A stretch of 36,509 nt of DNA, taken from positions 1-36,509 of the forward strand of contig CADAZW010000018.1 in NCBI GenBank assembly GCA_902792555.1, in the 5' to 3' direction. Of the stretch, positions 17,601 to 26,323 are shown piece after piece; positions within the stretch are counted from its first letter, which is position 1, and each line of letters opens with the position of its first letter. The stretch is from an uncultured Bacteroidales bacterium (GTDB taxonomy: Bacteria > Bacteroidota > Bacteroidia > Bacteroidales > Bacteroidaceae). Made by a program: the position numbers and the translations under genes. The notes below the pieces were generated by a model. It saw only the letters and a program-made list of their open reading frames with translations. It was not told the DNA's origin and did no database searches.

Positions 17601-18163
17601 GCGAAAGTAGAAAGGTGGGGCTTTATGTCGTGAGCGATGTCAATAGCTTTCTGTGAATATTCCACGGCCAGTTTCTTGGAGCCCATACGACCATAGATGT
17701 TGGCATAGGATGTGCAGCTGCTCCAGAGGCCGTACTTGCTGCCTGAGCGGGCGGCCTCGTTATGGAGGGTTTCCAGTATGTCGAGGGCTTCCTTATACTT
17801 GAATTCATACCACCGGTCGTCAGCTTCATTAACGAATGACAGATAGTATTCCCTTTCGTCGTTGAGTTCTTTGGCTTTCTTCCTAAGTTTTAGCAGCTGC
17901 GCCTGACGGCGGGCGTGATCCTTCTGACGACCCCAATACAGTGCGCGTATCCATTCCGCCAGCACGATGGAGCGGTTTTCGCCAATTTTTCGCGCGCGCG
18001 CCTCGAGGGAATCGGCATAGGTCAGGCCTTTTTCGTAATGTATGTTGCCTGCCATATAGAATCTGAAACATTCATCGTCAATTCCGAGGTAATTGTCGGA
18101 ATTGATGGCTTGCGGCATGACTACGAGCAAGGAGAGAAATAACAGAATTACGCGCGCGTACAT
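14630..18163 (-). CDS. TPR-sensor histidine kinase fused to a second, degenerate histidine kinase
   Basis: 1177 residues in one open frame. A signal peptide (1-20), a TPR-like helical periplasmic sensor (about 25-330), a coiled coil (about 335-440) and TM1 (about 443-465) lead to a complete kinase. That kinase has NMSHELRTPLN with His504, the N box NYLTNACKH with Asn622, G1 DTGEGI (651-656) and G2 GTGLGL (677-682). A basic stretch and TM2 (738-756, signal-peptide-like), a second Ala/Glu-rich coiled coil (about 765-898) and TM3 (899-921) follow. Then comes a second kinase module in which the His is Leu963 (NMSLDIRTPLQ), G1 is DPSHIT and G2 is GRHNIAL; Asn1082 is kept. Both halves share LPEGYQCVID, so they are paralogous. 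It is the last gene of the eight-gene operon and presumably signals to the two receiver proteins encoded just upstream. Confidence 0.9.
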   Translation of the reverse strand: MYARVILLFLSLLVVMPQAINSDNYLGIDDECFRFYMAGNIHYEKGLTYADSLEARARKIGENRSIVLAEWIRALYWGRQKDHARRQAQLLKLRKKAKELNDEREYYLSFVNEADDRWYEFKYKEALDILETLHNEAARSGSKYGLWSSCTSYANIYGRMGSKKLAVEYSQKAIDIAHDIKPHLSTFANYHNLAANVDNDDQRIAYARKSLEEASNRMDSATAYTNLYNLYHIYNKRAEYDALYKILSSPKGKEMLGVKSSLVVELNHLLYKKKFNDVIPLLIKNKHLLTNQEFLRNLEVVYKYAGRYKEAYQTHKELDSMKEGNNFVSLSTVLEQFDLNNRHSELARTKLQQDLQKAQENLNLAKAEAQRAEDAAKTKAALILQKQQQATLERDSANNIVLQLEHQQKAALADKAQAALRQAKLDTELEENLRNSERSRSRIIIASIIGLLTLLALFIVGYITISRRRHTRQMLHLNKELASAIEAARNASHKKDLFLQNMSHELRTPLNAVMGLSQILTCGVPVSDEEKLEYGHDINNNVKMLQMLIDDIINISDIEKGTYSMSLHRSDIATICHDAMALAQYRVPGGVELRYDNDLPEGYQCVIDSKRAQQVIVNYLTNACKHTREGSIVVRSTLNDHPGYVTFSVTDTGEGIPADQAHNIFERFTKLNDFVQGTGLGLNICYTIALMLHGRVWLDTTYTDGARFFFEVPTNLKEDEEPTNSPGKKTSPHRKNKGVAGLFLTALLTLSAFVLPTENQASSQVDWKAKYDSLISQQRKKRATEEAAVKKAMAEYAESSNYNRLQREVEENKLAIMRTQSERQKAEAARQQAFAERQEAESRQLLLAAEHARNEANAKALRMEAEQEEQQAEQANILRHKADTEARITHEQRIAHRRNMLITSIGLGTLLMAATVIFLVARSRRQRKNYKKIMCLHAELEAKKTEAVETDKIKDSFIRNMSLDIRTPLQSVLGMVQVLCNPAIETSEEEQAEYGEEIMKNINMLIASIDDILNVSDIQSGNFTVTPTTNNIAAICNSTAANVSHILPPSIKLVQQIDLPEGYQCVIDPRRAQQVLMTYISNAIKHNQSGTIILRASLDGRPDHITFSVSDPSHITDAETVRHLFDKKVGRHNIALHLCATIANKMNGHAWYDETYTDGTRFCLDIPLNLKDSLQFN

Positions 18164-18188
18164 TAATATATAATAATATAATGTATGG

Positions 18189-18596
18189 TTATCCCTGACT
18201 TCCTACAATGGCTTTAATTTGTTCATTTACCGTCTCAAGCAGCAGAGGCAAAAGTATGGGCTTAGTTATGTATCCGTTAGCACCGAGGTTAAGGCACTTA
18301 ACCTTATCTTCCTCTCTGGACAGAGCAGAGAGGATGACAATGCGCATGTTTGGATTGCCGCACTCACCGGTACGAATCTTGCGGATTACCTCAAAGCCAT
18401 CAATGCCTGGCATCATAAGGTCGAGCAGGAGTAGGTCGGGTTGTTCCTCGACTATGGCTTGCAGGGTCTGCTGACCATTGCTGGCAGTGCGTATCTGATA
18501 AGGACGGCTGCTGAGAACTTTCTTGACAAGAACGATGTTGAGCATCACATCGTCGGCAATAAGTATTTTTATCTTGGAATAATCTATTTCGGCCAT
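18189..18596 (-). CDS. Single-domain response regulator (receiver only) 1
   Basis: 135 residues made of one CheY-like receiver domain and nothing else. Acidic pocket IADD (Asp15-Asp16), phosphoacceptor Asp59 in LLLLDLMMPGIDG, Ser90 in ILSA and Lys111 in YITKP are all present, so phosphorylation should work. No DNA-binding or enzymatic output domain is present. It lies 25 bp upstream of the double-kinase gene and 18 bp downstream of a paralogous receiver gene; MAEIDYSKIK and MANIDYTKIK show they arose by duplication. It probably takes phosphate from the neighbouring kinase and acts by protein contact. Confidence 0.93.
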   Translation of the reverse strand: MAEIDYSKIKILIADDVMLNIVLVKKVLSSRPYQIRTASNGQQTLQAIVEEQPDLLLLDLMMPGIDGFEVIRKIRTGECGNPNMRIVILSALSREEDKVKCLNLGANGYITKPILLPLLLETVNEQIKAIVGSQG

Positions 18597-18614
18597 ATTT
18601 TCCTTTTTTGATTG

Positions 18615-19016
18615 TTAATCTTTAAATTTCTCTTGCAGATGTTTCTCTATCACGTTGTTGAGGCGTTGCATTATTACGGGTTTGGTAATGAAATCATTGG
18701 CCCCGAGATTCATGCCTCGGATAATGTCTTTCTCCGAATTGAGTGCGGACAGAATGAGAATCAGCACATTGGGGTCGCCAGCTTCTCCCGCACGGATGCG
18801 CTGCAGTGTCTCAAATCCGTCCATGATGGGCATCATGAGATCGAGTAGTATTAAGTCCGGCTGTTCTTCGGCGATGGCTTTTAGTGCCTGTTCTCCATTG
18901 CTAGCAGTGCGTATTTGAAATTTGAAGGGGCTGATCATCTTTTCAACCACCTTGATGTTGAGAGCGACGTCATCTACCAGCAGGGTCTTAATTTTGGTGT
19001 AATCTATGTTTGCCAT
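18615..19016 (-). CDS. Single-domain response regulator (receiver only) 2
   Basis: A second CheY-like receiver without an output domain. The start at 19016 (MANIDYTKIK) is chosen over the in-frame ATG three codons upstream because it aligns with the start of the paralogue next door. VDD acidic pair, phosphoacceptor Asp in LILLDLMMPIMDG (Asp59 from this start), ILSA and FITKP are intact. It carries the same phosphosite architecture as regulator 1 but differs across helix 1 and the C terminus, which suggests different partners. A 66-bp gap to the DUF1573 gene upstream holds no consensus promoter. Confidence 0.93.
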   Translation of the reverse strand: MANIDYTKIKTLLVDDVALNIKVVEKMISPFKFQIRTASNGEQALKAIAEEQPDLILLDLMMPIMDGFETLQRIRAGEAGDPNVLILILSALNSEKDIIRGMNLGANDFITKPVIMQRLNNVIEKHLQEKFKD

Positions 19017-19082
19017 ATTATGCAATACTATATATGATATTTTTTAAACGAAAAGAATAAGGCGCAATAGCAAAAAAACTTG

Positions 19083-19658
19083 TTATTTTTTCGGAGCGTT
19101 ATGCAGGAAATATCTGTCATATTTTCTGTCGCTGATTCCCTCGTCGGTGAAATAGCCTTTCTGGCCTTGACCTCCCTCAATCATGCCTCTGATGGCGATT
19201 TCACGAGCATTGCGCTCATAGTAGTTTTCTTCATAGTCAACGGATGAGTTGGTGGGCGGTACCACGTTGCAGTCGAAGGTCATCTGTGCCACTCCGTTGG
19301 GGGCTATGTTGCCATATATTCGTATGGTGTGATGTACGTAACCTACGTTTTTGTTGGTGTCGAAGACAAATGAGAGCTTGCCCTCTTCGCCCGGGGGGAT
19401 GATGCCCTCGATATTGCCGTCGGCAACGGTGCACCCGCACGAGGGTTGTATGTCGGTAATCACCAGCGGTTCCTTGCCGATATTGGCCACGCGGTAAATC
19501 ATGCTTATCTCCTCACCCATTACAATGGGGTAGTAGTGGCGCACAGAGTCAAGGATGAAAATGGCAGTAGTGCCTACTTCCTTGCGGCATGAACTGAGTC
19601 CCAAGCCAGAGGTAATAGCCGTAGCAGCTATTATAAATATGTAGAGTAGTCGTTTCAA
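19083..19658 (-). CDS. DUF1573 domain lipoprotein
   Basis: 191 residues with a lipoprotein signal peptide whose lipobox LSSC places the lipid on Cys24. The body is an Ig-like DUF1573 domain, recognised by YRVANIGKEPLVITDIQPSCGCTV-type sequence: the fold strand, then the conserved SCGCT motif, then IPPGEEGKLSFVFDT. DUF1573 proteins are abundant in Bacteroidetes and lack a defined activity. Its position 25 bp downstream of the DUF4838 gene, inside the putative polysaccharide operon, suggests an envelope accessory role; that is inference from context. Confidence 0.88.
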   Translation of the reverse strand: MKRLLYIFIIAATAITSGLGLSSCRKEVGTTAIFILDSVRHYYPIVMGEEISMIYRVANIGKEPLVITDIQPSCGCTVADGNIEGIIPPGEEGKLSFVFDTNKNVGYVHHTIRIYGNIAPNGVAQMTFDCNVVPPTNSSVDYEENYYERNAREIAIRGMIEGGQGQKGYFTDEGISDRKYDRYFLHNAPKK

Positions 19659-19683
19659 TTTATGTATATGTTAACTTGTTCAA

Positions 19684-21731
19684 TTAATATACCGTTATCT
19701 CATCGCAGGCGATGGTGGCACGCTCCATTGTTACCGGTTCCATCTTTATGATAATAGGCAGGGTCTTGTCTGCTGCGTTGATGTTTATCTCTACGAAGGA
19801 GCGGAAGAGGGTGCTCTTGTCTGTGGGTGTGGAGGGAGTGGTCCATGTGGCAATGACCTTGTTATTTTGCAGGATCTCTATCTGTTGTGGTTGCCATATG
19901 TGCCATGCCGGTGCCACGAGCAGCGAAAGGCTCAGTATGCTTCCTTTGGATATGGGGGGCAGAGTAAGCTGCCACGGTTGGCGGCTCAGCACCCAGCAGG
20001 TGTGATAGTCTGAATAGAAACCGAGGCGGCCGTCGGTGAGTTTCCCGCATTGGGCATTCTGTTCTTTGTCTTGAGCCTGGATAGTGGTTCCCAGCAGTGG
20101 GTTGGGGATGGCGTTCTGGGTGTCGTCTTTCCATTGCTCAATATAGGTCTCCAGACTGCCGAGAGCCTCTTTGCTCTCCTGCATATCGGCAAAGCTTTCA
20201 TAGCCACTAAGAATTTCCAGCTGCTCGGCAGCTTTTTCCAGACTTACGGGGTTGTCCTTCAGACGCATCACCTCAAGGGATGTGAAGCTGAGGGCGGTGA
20301 GCATTTTGTTAAGTCGTGTGCGTTCGTCGCCAGTGGTCTGCTTTGCCTGACTGTCGAGGGTGGTGCGGAAAGTCTCAAAATCGCTTATGTCTATGTAGGT
20401 AAGTTCGTCCTCTATGCCGCCATAGTAGGGCAGGACGATATTCTGCTCTTTTACCTTATTTTCCAGCTGCGAATAGTAGTCGCCTATAATGTCTGCAGTC
20501 TTGGGATAGAAGCGGTGAAGGTATGTACGGGTGTATTTGTCGATGTCCAGTTCTGGATTAGTGAGCAGGGCCTGGATGGTGGCTGTCTGCATGTCGTCGA
20601 GGGTGGAGTATTTCTCTTCGCTGCCATTGATGAGGATGCCCTTCACTCCGAGTTGCTGGTAATAGAGTATGCGCTGCTGCAAGATGTTGAGGCAGGGGTA
20701 GGGTGTAAGGTAGTCGTCGAAGTTGCGAGCGTAGTCCCATATGTAAATGGTAGAGGTCAGCTGCTGCCATGCCTTGATGCTGGAATCAAAGTCGCTGAAC
20801 TCGGGCGAGGACTTGAAGTCGTAGGTCATGGGCAGGTCCATAGCGCTAATTAGCACGCCGACGTTATCAGGCAGTTTTTGGGTGGGACGCTTGCGAGTGG
20901 TGATGTAGGCAGTAGTGAAGAACATCTGCTTGGGGAAGCGGTTGGCCAGGCGTACAACCATATCGGTTACGGCAGGCGTGGCGTTGTCAGCTGTGTTGCC
21001 TGCCGCTGTGCATAGCGAGCAGGTGCATGCGTGCCTGTTGTCCATCGGCATGATGGTGAAGCGCTCGGGTGCGTTGGCATCGCCTTCACCCCATTGGTCG
21101 GCAATGTAGTCCTCTATTATGCTGTATAGAGTCTTGCTGCTGAAGCACAACTGAGTGGTGTCTCGTTGACCGTTGATTTCGGCATATATGTCCTTACCTG
21201 CCTTTATATTGCTTTGCTTGATCACCTTACGGAGATTATGTCCCCATAGGGCCCAGTGATAGTCTACGCTATGGGAGGCGGCAACGCCGAAGAGGTCTTC
21301 GTTGTTGTTGCTGGGTGAAGAGATTCCGCGAAATTCAAATGTCATCTCCCCGCTGGTGTTATCCATTTCTATTGCAGCCGGGGGCAGGTCGGTGGCATTG
21401 AAGCGTCTGTCGCTTTCAGCTACCTTGGAGATAAACTGATAGCAAAGCCACAGCATAACATCTTTATTGCCGGCGGAGAGGGTGAGCTGACTGGAGCTGA
21501 AGTCCACCCTGTAGCTGCGACCCATGTCGGGTGCGTAGTTGATTCTGACCACTAGCGTGTTGGCGCCCGGTGAGTTGCGCTCGGTAAGTAGCTCGGGCAG
21601 CTGACGTCGTACTGCTCAAAGCTCTTGCCCATGGAACACGACGCCAGCGGCGTGGTGAAGGTGAAGAGCAAGATGAGCAGCGTGAGCAGTGTTGCTATGT
21701 CAGAACGATATGATAGCCTGTATGTGGACAT
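19684..21731 (-). CDS. DUF4838 domain lipoprotein, frameshifted near its N terminus
   Basis: The long frame (about 19684-21552) encodes a DUF4838-type protein: a helical N-terminal part, the Cys-rich motif RHACTCSLC, a WDYARNF segment and a C-terminal beta-sandwich-like region. Its natural start is missing in that frame. In the neighbouring frame, an ATG at 21731 begins MSTYRLSYRSDIATLLTL and reaches the lipobox PLASC (Cys32), then SMGKSFEQYD. The original frame reads on upstream as RQLPELLTERNSPGANTLVV. Joining them needs one extra base near 21603-21611 (GACGTC, perhaps once GACCGTC). The repaired protein would be a lipoprotein of about 680 residues. DUF4838 is, from memory, related to TIM-barrel glycosidases, so a glycan hydrolase or modifying role is plausible. 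The start overlaps the end of the TPR gene by 32 bp. Confidence 0.75.
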
Positions 21732-24639
21732 AGAAATAGTTTTTGTAGCTGGAGGTGACGGTAGGTGAGGTCTCGTAGAGTCCTGTGTAGACGCCCTCGC
21801 TCTTATCGTAGAGGGTGTACCATTCGCCGATGAGTCCGAAGGTGAGGTGCTGGTTGTATACGTAGAGTCCACCCAGGGCCACATTGGTGTTGATGTGGTC
21901 GAAGCCAGCGGGCAGTGAACGGTCAATTAGAGTGGTGGCAGGTGCGTTACCTATGCCAAATGCGGCGAAGAGGTTGCTGCGGTTGCCGATGGTTGGGAAG
22001 AAGGCACCCTTTATCTGGCTGTTAAAATAGAAGTTTTTCTGGTCGAGCAGGAATGCATCGAGTCCTCCCGTCAGGGTGAAGTGGTCGAATGTCTTGCTGG
22101 CGTTGGCGCCAAGGTCAAAGAGGTTAAGATATTTTTGTTTCCATCCCAGTCGCTGATACTCGCTGATTGTGCCGCCCTGTCCGTTGTCGGTGGTCTTCCA
22201 TCCATAGACTCCGTGGTAGCTCTGCACTCGGCGGTAGCTTAGGGACAGGCCTGCTGTCCAGTCGTTGCGCAGATCCTTTTGCGCGCTCACCTTGGCATAT
22301 ATTTGCGGGAAATACTTGTTGGCTAATCCAAGCTCAGCCTTGCCGGTAAGACCTGGTTTAAACAGGTGCTGCCATGCTGCTATGAGCTGAAAACCTACGC
22401 CGCCTTTGGTGAGGTCGGTGGCATCGTCATCATCAGCGGTGCCGTCGCGACCGGCATAGTTGATGGTGCCAGTGTATTGGTTGATGGGATACTTGCGTGT
22501 ATAGCTGAGCGAGGCATTGCCGGTGATGACATCTTCTGCTCCAGGTCTGGCTTGCTGATATTCTAAGAAGACTTCCTGATTAAAGGTCTTGTTGAGTAGT
22601 TCGTTGAGCTTGCGTTGGTTCTCCTGATAGTCTTTCAGTGTTGCATCGTAATATTGCTGATAGACATAGGCTGAGTCATATTCCTTGAGGTCTTCATAGA
22701 TGAGTCCCTTGGTGTAGAGTAGCGAGTGGTTGGTTCGGTCGAAGACAAGGGCTGTGTCCACAACGGCCATGGCCTGCTCGTGTTTCTTTTCTTTGCGCAG
22801 GGCGAGGGCACGGAGCTCGCTGTTTTCGGAGAATGCGCCGATGAGGGTGCTGTCACCTTGATATATGTCGAGTTGTGGGCGCAGAATGCTGAGAGCCTTG
22901 TCGTATTCTTTGCTCATGCTGTAGATGGCGGCCTCCTTGGCTATGAACTCGGGGTCTTCGGGGAAGTTTGCTCGAGCCTTGGCTACATAGTTGATAAAGG
23001 TCATGCGCTTGTCAAGCAGGCTGGATGTAGTGATGGCCATGCGCAGCAGGTCGGCAGAGCGGGGGCATATTTCTACGGCTTGTATGGCAGCGTCGTTGGC
23101 TTGTTGTATAGCACCTATTTCTATGAGTTTTTTGATATAGGGTGTGGCCATCTCCTCGTAGGCAGTGGCTATGTTGTCACGCTCCTGAGGGTCGGTGGCG
23201 GCATAGTAGCTCTTGCTTAGGAGGTTTAGGGCATCTTTGGTCTTGCCCTGCAGACTCGTGAGGACGGCCTTTTGGGTGACGTATGCCTTGTAGTCGTTGT
23301 CGCTGTTAAGTTGCTCAAGGGTGGCAGCGGCATTTTTATAGTCGCGGGTAATAAGGTAGCAGTTGTAGAGTCGGGTGAGGGCAGCGCGCTTCACCTCTTT
23401 GTCGGGTGAGTTTTGATAGGCGAAGGTGAGGTTGCCAATGGCGTCGGCATACTGTCCTTGGTCCATCATGGCAGCAGCCCAGTCGAGGCGTATGCGGGTG
23501 TAGAGGTCGGCCACGTCGGTGTTGCGCGGATTTTTATAATAGAGTTTCTCCAGCAGGTTGTTGGCAGCGGTTTTGTTGCCCAGTCGCTGGTTGACTATAT
23601 ACTCCTTGTAAAGAATATCCTCTGTCTCTCCTCTGCTTTTGCGGGCATCGCGCAGGTAGGCTAGGGCGTCCTCGTAATAGCCGCGGGCTATGGCGGTGTT
23701 GATAAGGAAATCCAGAGACTCTGCCGACGGGGTGGTGGCATAGACTTTGGCATAGAGCGAGTAGGCATCGTTCTGTTGGGCTGCGCGGGCGGCTTCCAGT
23801 TGTATTTCCTTGTAGTATCCTGCCAGCCAGGCGGAGTGGTAGATTTGCTGGCAGCTCTTGATGTAGCTCAGAGCTTCTGTGAATCGGCCTGCATCGGTTA
23901 GGATAGATGTCTTCTTTTTAATCAGAGCCACATTGCCTTTCAGAGCGGCAGCTCCCTGACCTGCCACTTCGGCGGCTTCCTCGGTGTGACCTGTTTGCAG
24001 GAGCAGGTTGCTGAGCACGAGGTAGAACTCCTCATCCTTGGGCTGCAGCTTGATCAGCTCCCGCAGGTATTTTATCTGCTCCGGCACATTGCCTGCCTTG
24101 CGTGCTGCGCGGTATTTAGTCTCCAATTGGTAGGCTACGTCTATCATTACTTGCTGTTCGTTAGGGTAGATGAGCCTGAGGCGTGCCAGTAGGCGGTCGG
24201 CCTCGTCATTGTTGCCCTGCAGACGATAGAGTTTTATCTTGCGGCGCCACCAGATGAGGGCGTAAGGCTCATCTTCCAGTAGCTCGTTGAGGTAACAGAT
24301 GGCACTGGAGTAGTTTTTTGTCTCCTCTTCCACATAAACCAGCAATTCGCGGGCATGGGTGTTCTTCTTGTCGTGGCGCAATGCACGGGTGAGGTAGAAG
24401 CGTGCCTGATCGTATTTCTTCTTGTGGTAGTAATACCAGCCGTTGAGCTCATTGAGGTTGGAGAAGAAGCTATAGGTCTTCATACCCTCGTTGAGCAGAG
24501 CCTTACCTTTTTCCCAGTTGCCCTGTTTGAAGAGCGTACGCACGTTTTGGTCATAGTATTCGGGCGTATGTTTGATTTCGGCCAATGCGGGCAGGTGCAG
24601 CATGCAGGCCAGCAGCAGTAGGGAGATGTAATATTTCAT
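21700..24639 (-). CDS. TPR-repeat outer-membrane beta-barrel protein (PgaA/YaiO-like exporter)
   Basis: About 979 residues from the ATG at 24639 (MKYYISLLLLACMLHLPALA, a signal peptide); an ATG 57 bp upstream is possible but would bury the signal. The region up to about residue 690 is a chain of TPR-like helical repeats (for example KYDQARFYLTRAL, HTEEAAEVAGQGAA, KEYDKALSIL). The last 270 or so residues alternate polar and hydrophobic residues with many Tyr, Gly and Asn, and end in QAIISF, a C-terminal Phe typical of outer-membrane barrels. TPR followed by a barrel is the plan of PgaA and BcsC exporters and of YaiO-domain proteins. It lies directly after the glycosyltransferase gene. Role as polysaccharide exporter is inferred from architecture and context. 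Confidence 0.82.
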   Translation of the reverse strand: MKYYISLLLLACMLHLPALAEIKHTPEYYDQNVRTLFKQGNWEKGKALLNEGMKTYSFFSNLNELNGWYYYHKKKYDQARFYLTRALRHDKKNTHARELLVYVEEETKNYSSAICYLNELLEDEPYALIWWRRKIKLYRLQGNNDEADRLLARLRLIYPNEQQVMIDVAYQLETKYRAARKAGNVPEQIKYLRELIKLQPKDEEFYLVLSNLLLQTGHTEEAAEVAGQGAAALKGNVALIKKKTSILTDAGRFTEALSYIKSCQQIYHSAWLAGYYKEIQLEAARAAQQNDAYSLYAKVYATTPSAESLDFLINTAIARGYYEDALAYLRDARKSRGETEDILYKEYIVNQRLGNKTAANNLLEKLYYKNPRNTDVADLYTRIRLDWAAAMMDQGQYADAIGNLTFAYQNSPDKEVKRAALTRLYNCYLITRDYKNAAATLEQLNSDNDYKAYVTQKAVLTSLQGKTKDALNLLSKSYYAATDPQERDNIATAYEEMATPYIKKLIEIGAIQQANDAAIQAVEICPRSADLLRMAITTSSLLDKRMTFINYVAKARANFPEDPEFIAKEAAIYSMSKEYDKALSILRPQLDIYQGDSTLIGAFSENSELRALALRKEKKHEQAMAVVDTALVFDRTNHSLLYTKGLIYEDLKEYDSAYVYQQYYDATLKDYQENQRKLNELLNKTFNQEVFLEYQQARPGAEDVITGNASLSYTRKYPINQYTGTINYAGRDGTADDDDATDLTKGGVGFQLIAAWQHLFKPGLTGKAELGLANKYFPQIYAKVSAQKDLRNDWTAGLSLSYRRVQSYHGVYGWKTTDNGQGGTISEYQRLGWKQKYLNLFDLGANASKTFDHFTLTGGLDAFLLDQKNFYFNSQIKGAFFPTIGNRSNLFAAFGIGNAPATTLIDRSLPAGFDHINTNVALGGLYVYNQHLTFGLIGEWYTLYDKSEGVYTGLYETSPTVTSSYKNYFYVHIQAIISF

Positions 24640-24724
24640 ATGTAACATTCTGTGTGTGTTGTGTGCAGTCAGACTTGTCATATAGGTTGGAAACATCAGT
24701 GGTTATCTGTTCTTGCTTATTAGT

Positions 24725-26248
24725 TCAGACGTTCATTCTGTCACCCCATCCGCCTTTGATTTCGTGTGTGTCGCCATGTTCCTCTATCTTGTCTTTGATG
24801 ATGTCGGTGTGGCTCTGGTCTTCTAACTCGTCAGCTTTCTTTTTTACGCCGGTGCGGGTCATCTCGCCCCATACGGCGGTGGTACCTATCAGATAGTTGA
24901 AATAGCCCCTGATGGCGCAGAGGGTTACCAGCGGGTGATAGAACACAGGCTCAAGCATTCCGGCCAGGACGAGACGGTTGTAGTTCTGAGTGTGGGAGTA
25001 GCTGCCGCCCAGTGCATAGTCGTAGAAGACGATGAATATGGAGATTACGATGGTGAATGTGTAGATTGATAGCAGTACCACCCAGAAGGTGTCCCAGTTG
25101 ATGCCGCCTATAAACATTAGGTAGAGTATCGTGAGCAGACCCACAAATTCGATGATGGGGGCCAGGAACTCGAAGATGAAGCAGTAAGGGAATGTGACCA
25201 TGCCCAGTCTGCGGTAGTGGGGGTTGAGCAGCATGCGCCGGTGTCGCATCACGTGCTGTATCAGTCCGCGTCCCCAGCGTACACGCTGGCGGAAGAGCAC
25301 CTTCAGAGTTGAGGGACCTTCTGTCCAGCAGCAGGTGTGAGGAACCTGCACCACGCGGTAGCTGCGGTTGAAGTCGCAGCAGTAGCCAATCATACGCCAC
25401 AGCATATCCATATCCTCGGCAAAGGAGTCGGAGCCGTAGCCGCCGGCGGCAATAGCCACGTGGGTATCAAACAGTCCGTAGCCGCCCGACACGTTGGGCA
25501 GCGCATTGATATAGCTCCATCCCATCTTGCCCACCAGGAATGAGCGCTTGTACTCCAGATCCTGGAATAGCGGCAGCGGCTTGCTAGGCGGCCTGAAGTC
25601 TACGATTTCGCCATTCTCTATGCGGCATCCGTTGCTCATGCTCATGGTGCCGCTCACGGCTATCACCTTGCTGTCGAGCAGCACGGGGAAGATACAGTGG
25701 TAGATGGCGTCGCGAGCCAGGATGCAGTCTACGTCGGTGTTGATGAAGTAGGGATACTGCGCCACGTTGAGACCGCCGTTTACGGCATCGGCTTTGGTAC
25801 CTCCGTTCTCCTTGTCAACCACCACCAGTCGCTCATACTTCACGTTGGTGGACTTGAAGAGCCGCTTAAAGGGTTTGCAGTTTACCTTATATTCATATTC
25901 GTAGGGAACCTCTACCAATTCAAAGTTTTCTATCAGTTTCTCCAGTGTCTTGTCCTTGGAGCCATCATTTACAATTATCACCTCAAAGGTGGGGTAGTCC
26001 TGTTGCAGCAGTGAGTGCACGTTGTCCACTACGGTAATTTCCTCATTGTAGGCCGGGGCTACTATCGACACACCTGGGGTGTAGGGGCTGAAGTCCACCA
26101 CTCGCTTCATATAGTCATCGCTCCAGTGGTGGTACCCAGTGGTGTATTTATAGGCCATCATCAGCAGCACCACGTAGGACAGGATCAGTCCAAGGCTGTA
26201 GAAGAAGATGAGGTAGCCGTAAAAGGTTAATATTGTATTTATATCCAT
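24725..26248 (-). CDS. Processive family-2 membrane glycosyltransferase
   Basis: 507 residues. There is an N-terminal TM (about 8-32), then a GT2 domain with VSIVAPAYNEE (60-70), VNDGSKD (Asp95), NTDVDC (Asp172 and Asp174), the acceptor base in FAEDMDM (Glu278-Asp279) and QRVRW (321-325). Four or so C-terminal TM segments follow (about 350-455). The D, DxD, ED and Q-x-x-RW set is diagnostic of processive synthases such as PgaC/IcaA, hyaluronan and cellulose synthases. It polymerises a sugar nucleotide at the inner membrane; the sugar cannot be told. The short C-terminal tail has no PilZ domain, so c-di-GMP control like that of BcsA is not expected. The HEAT-like gene precedes it by 75 bp. Confidence 0.88.
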   Translation of the reverse strand: MDINTILTFYGYLIFFYSLGLILSYVVLLMMAYKYTTGYHHWSDDYMKRVVDFSPYTPGVSIVAPAYNEEITVVDNVHSLLQQDYPTFEVIIVNDGSKDKTLEKLIENFELVEVPYEYEYKVNCKPFKRLFKSTNVKYERLVVVDKENGGTKADAVNGGLNVAQYPYFINTDVDCILARDAIYHCIFPVLLDSKVIAVSGTMSMSNGCRIENGEIVDFRPPSKPLPLFQDLEYKRSFLVGKMGWSYINALPNVSGGYGLFDTHVAIAAGGYGSDSFAEDMDMLWRMIGYCCDFNRSYRVVQVPHTCCWTEGPSTLKVLFRQRVRWGRGLIQHVMRHRRMLLNPHYRRLGMVTFPYCFIFEFLAPIIEFVGLLTILYLMFIGGINWDTFWVVLLSIYTFTIVISIFIVFYDYALGGSYSHTQNYNRLVLAGMLEPVFYHPLVTLCAIRGYFNYLIGTTAVWGEMTRTGVKKKADELEDQSHTDIIKDKIEEHGDTHEIKGGWGDRMNV

Positions 26249-26323
26249 GAGGGGTGTAAATGTCGCTTTAATGTGAAATGTCCACCGGACTTGGTATTAT
26301 GTCTTATTCTCAAGATTCAAATC

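Noticed and set aside
18150..18185. Shared element with the PAP2 terminator (CGCGCGTACATTAA at both sites)
   Set aside because: The match is 14 bp and one copy is the coding start of the kinase gene. Probably chance, as only the 36127 copy forms a good hairpin.
21552..21926. 124-residue minus-strand frame as a separate small lipoprotein gene
   Set aside because: Its first two thirds are a shadow of the barrel gene. Only the part from 21731 is real, and it is best read as the shifted N terminus of the DUF4838 lipoprotein.
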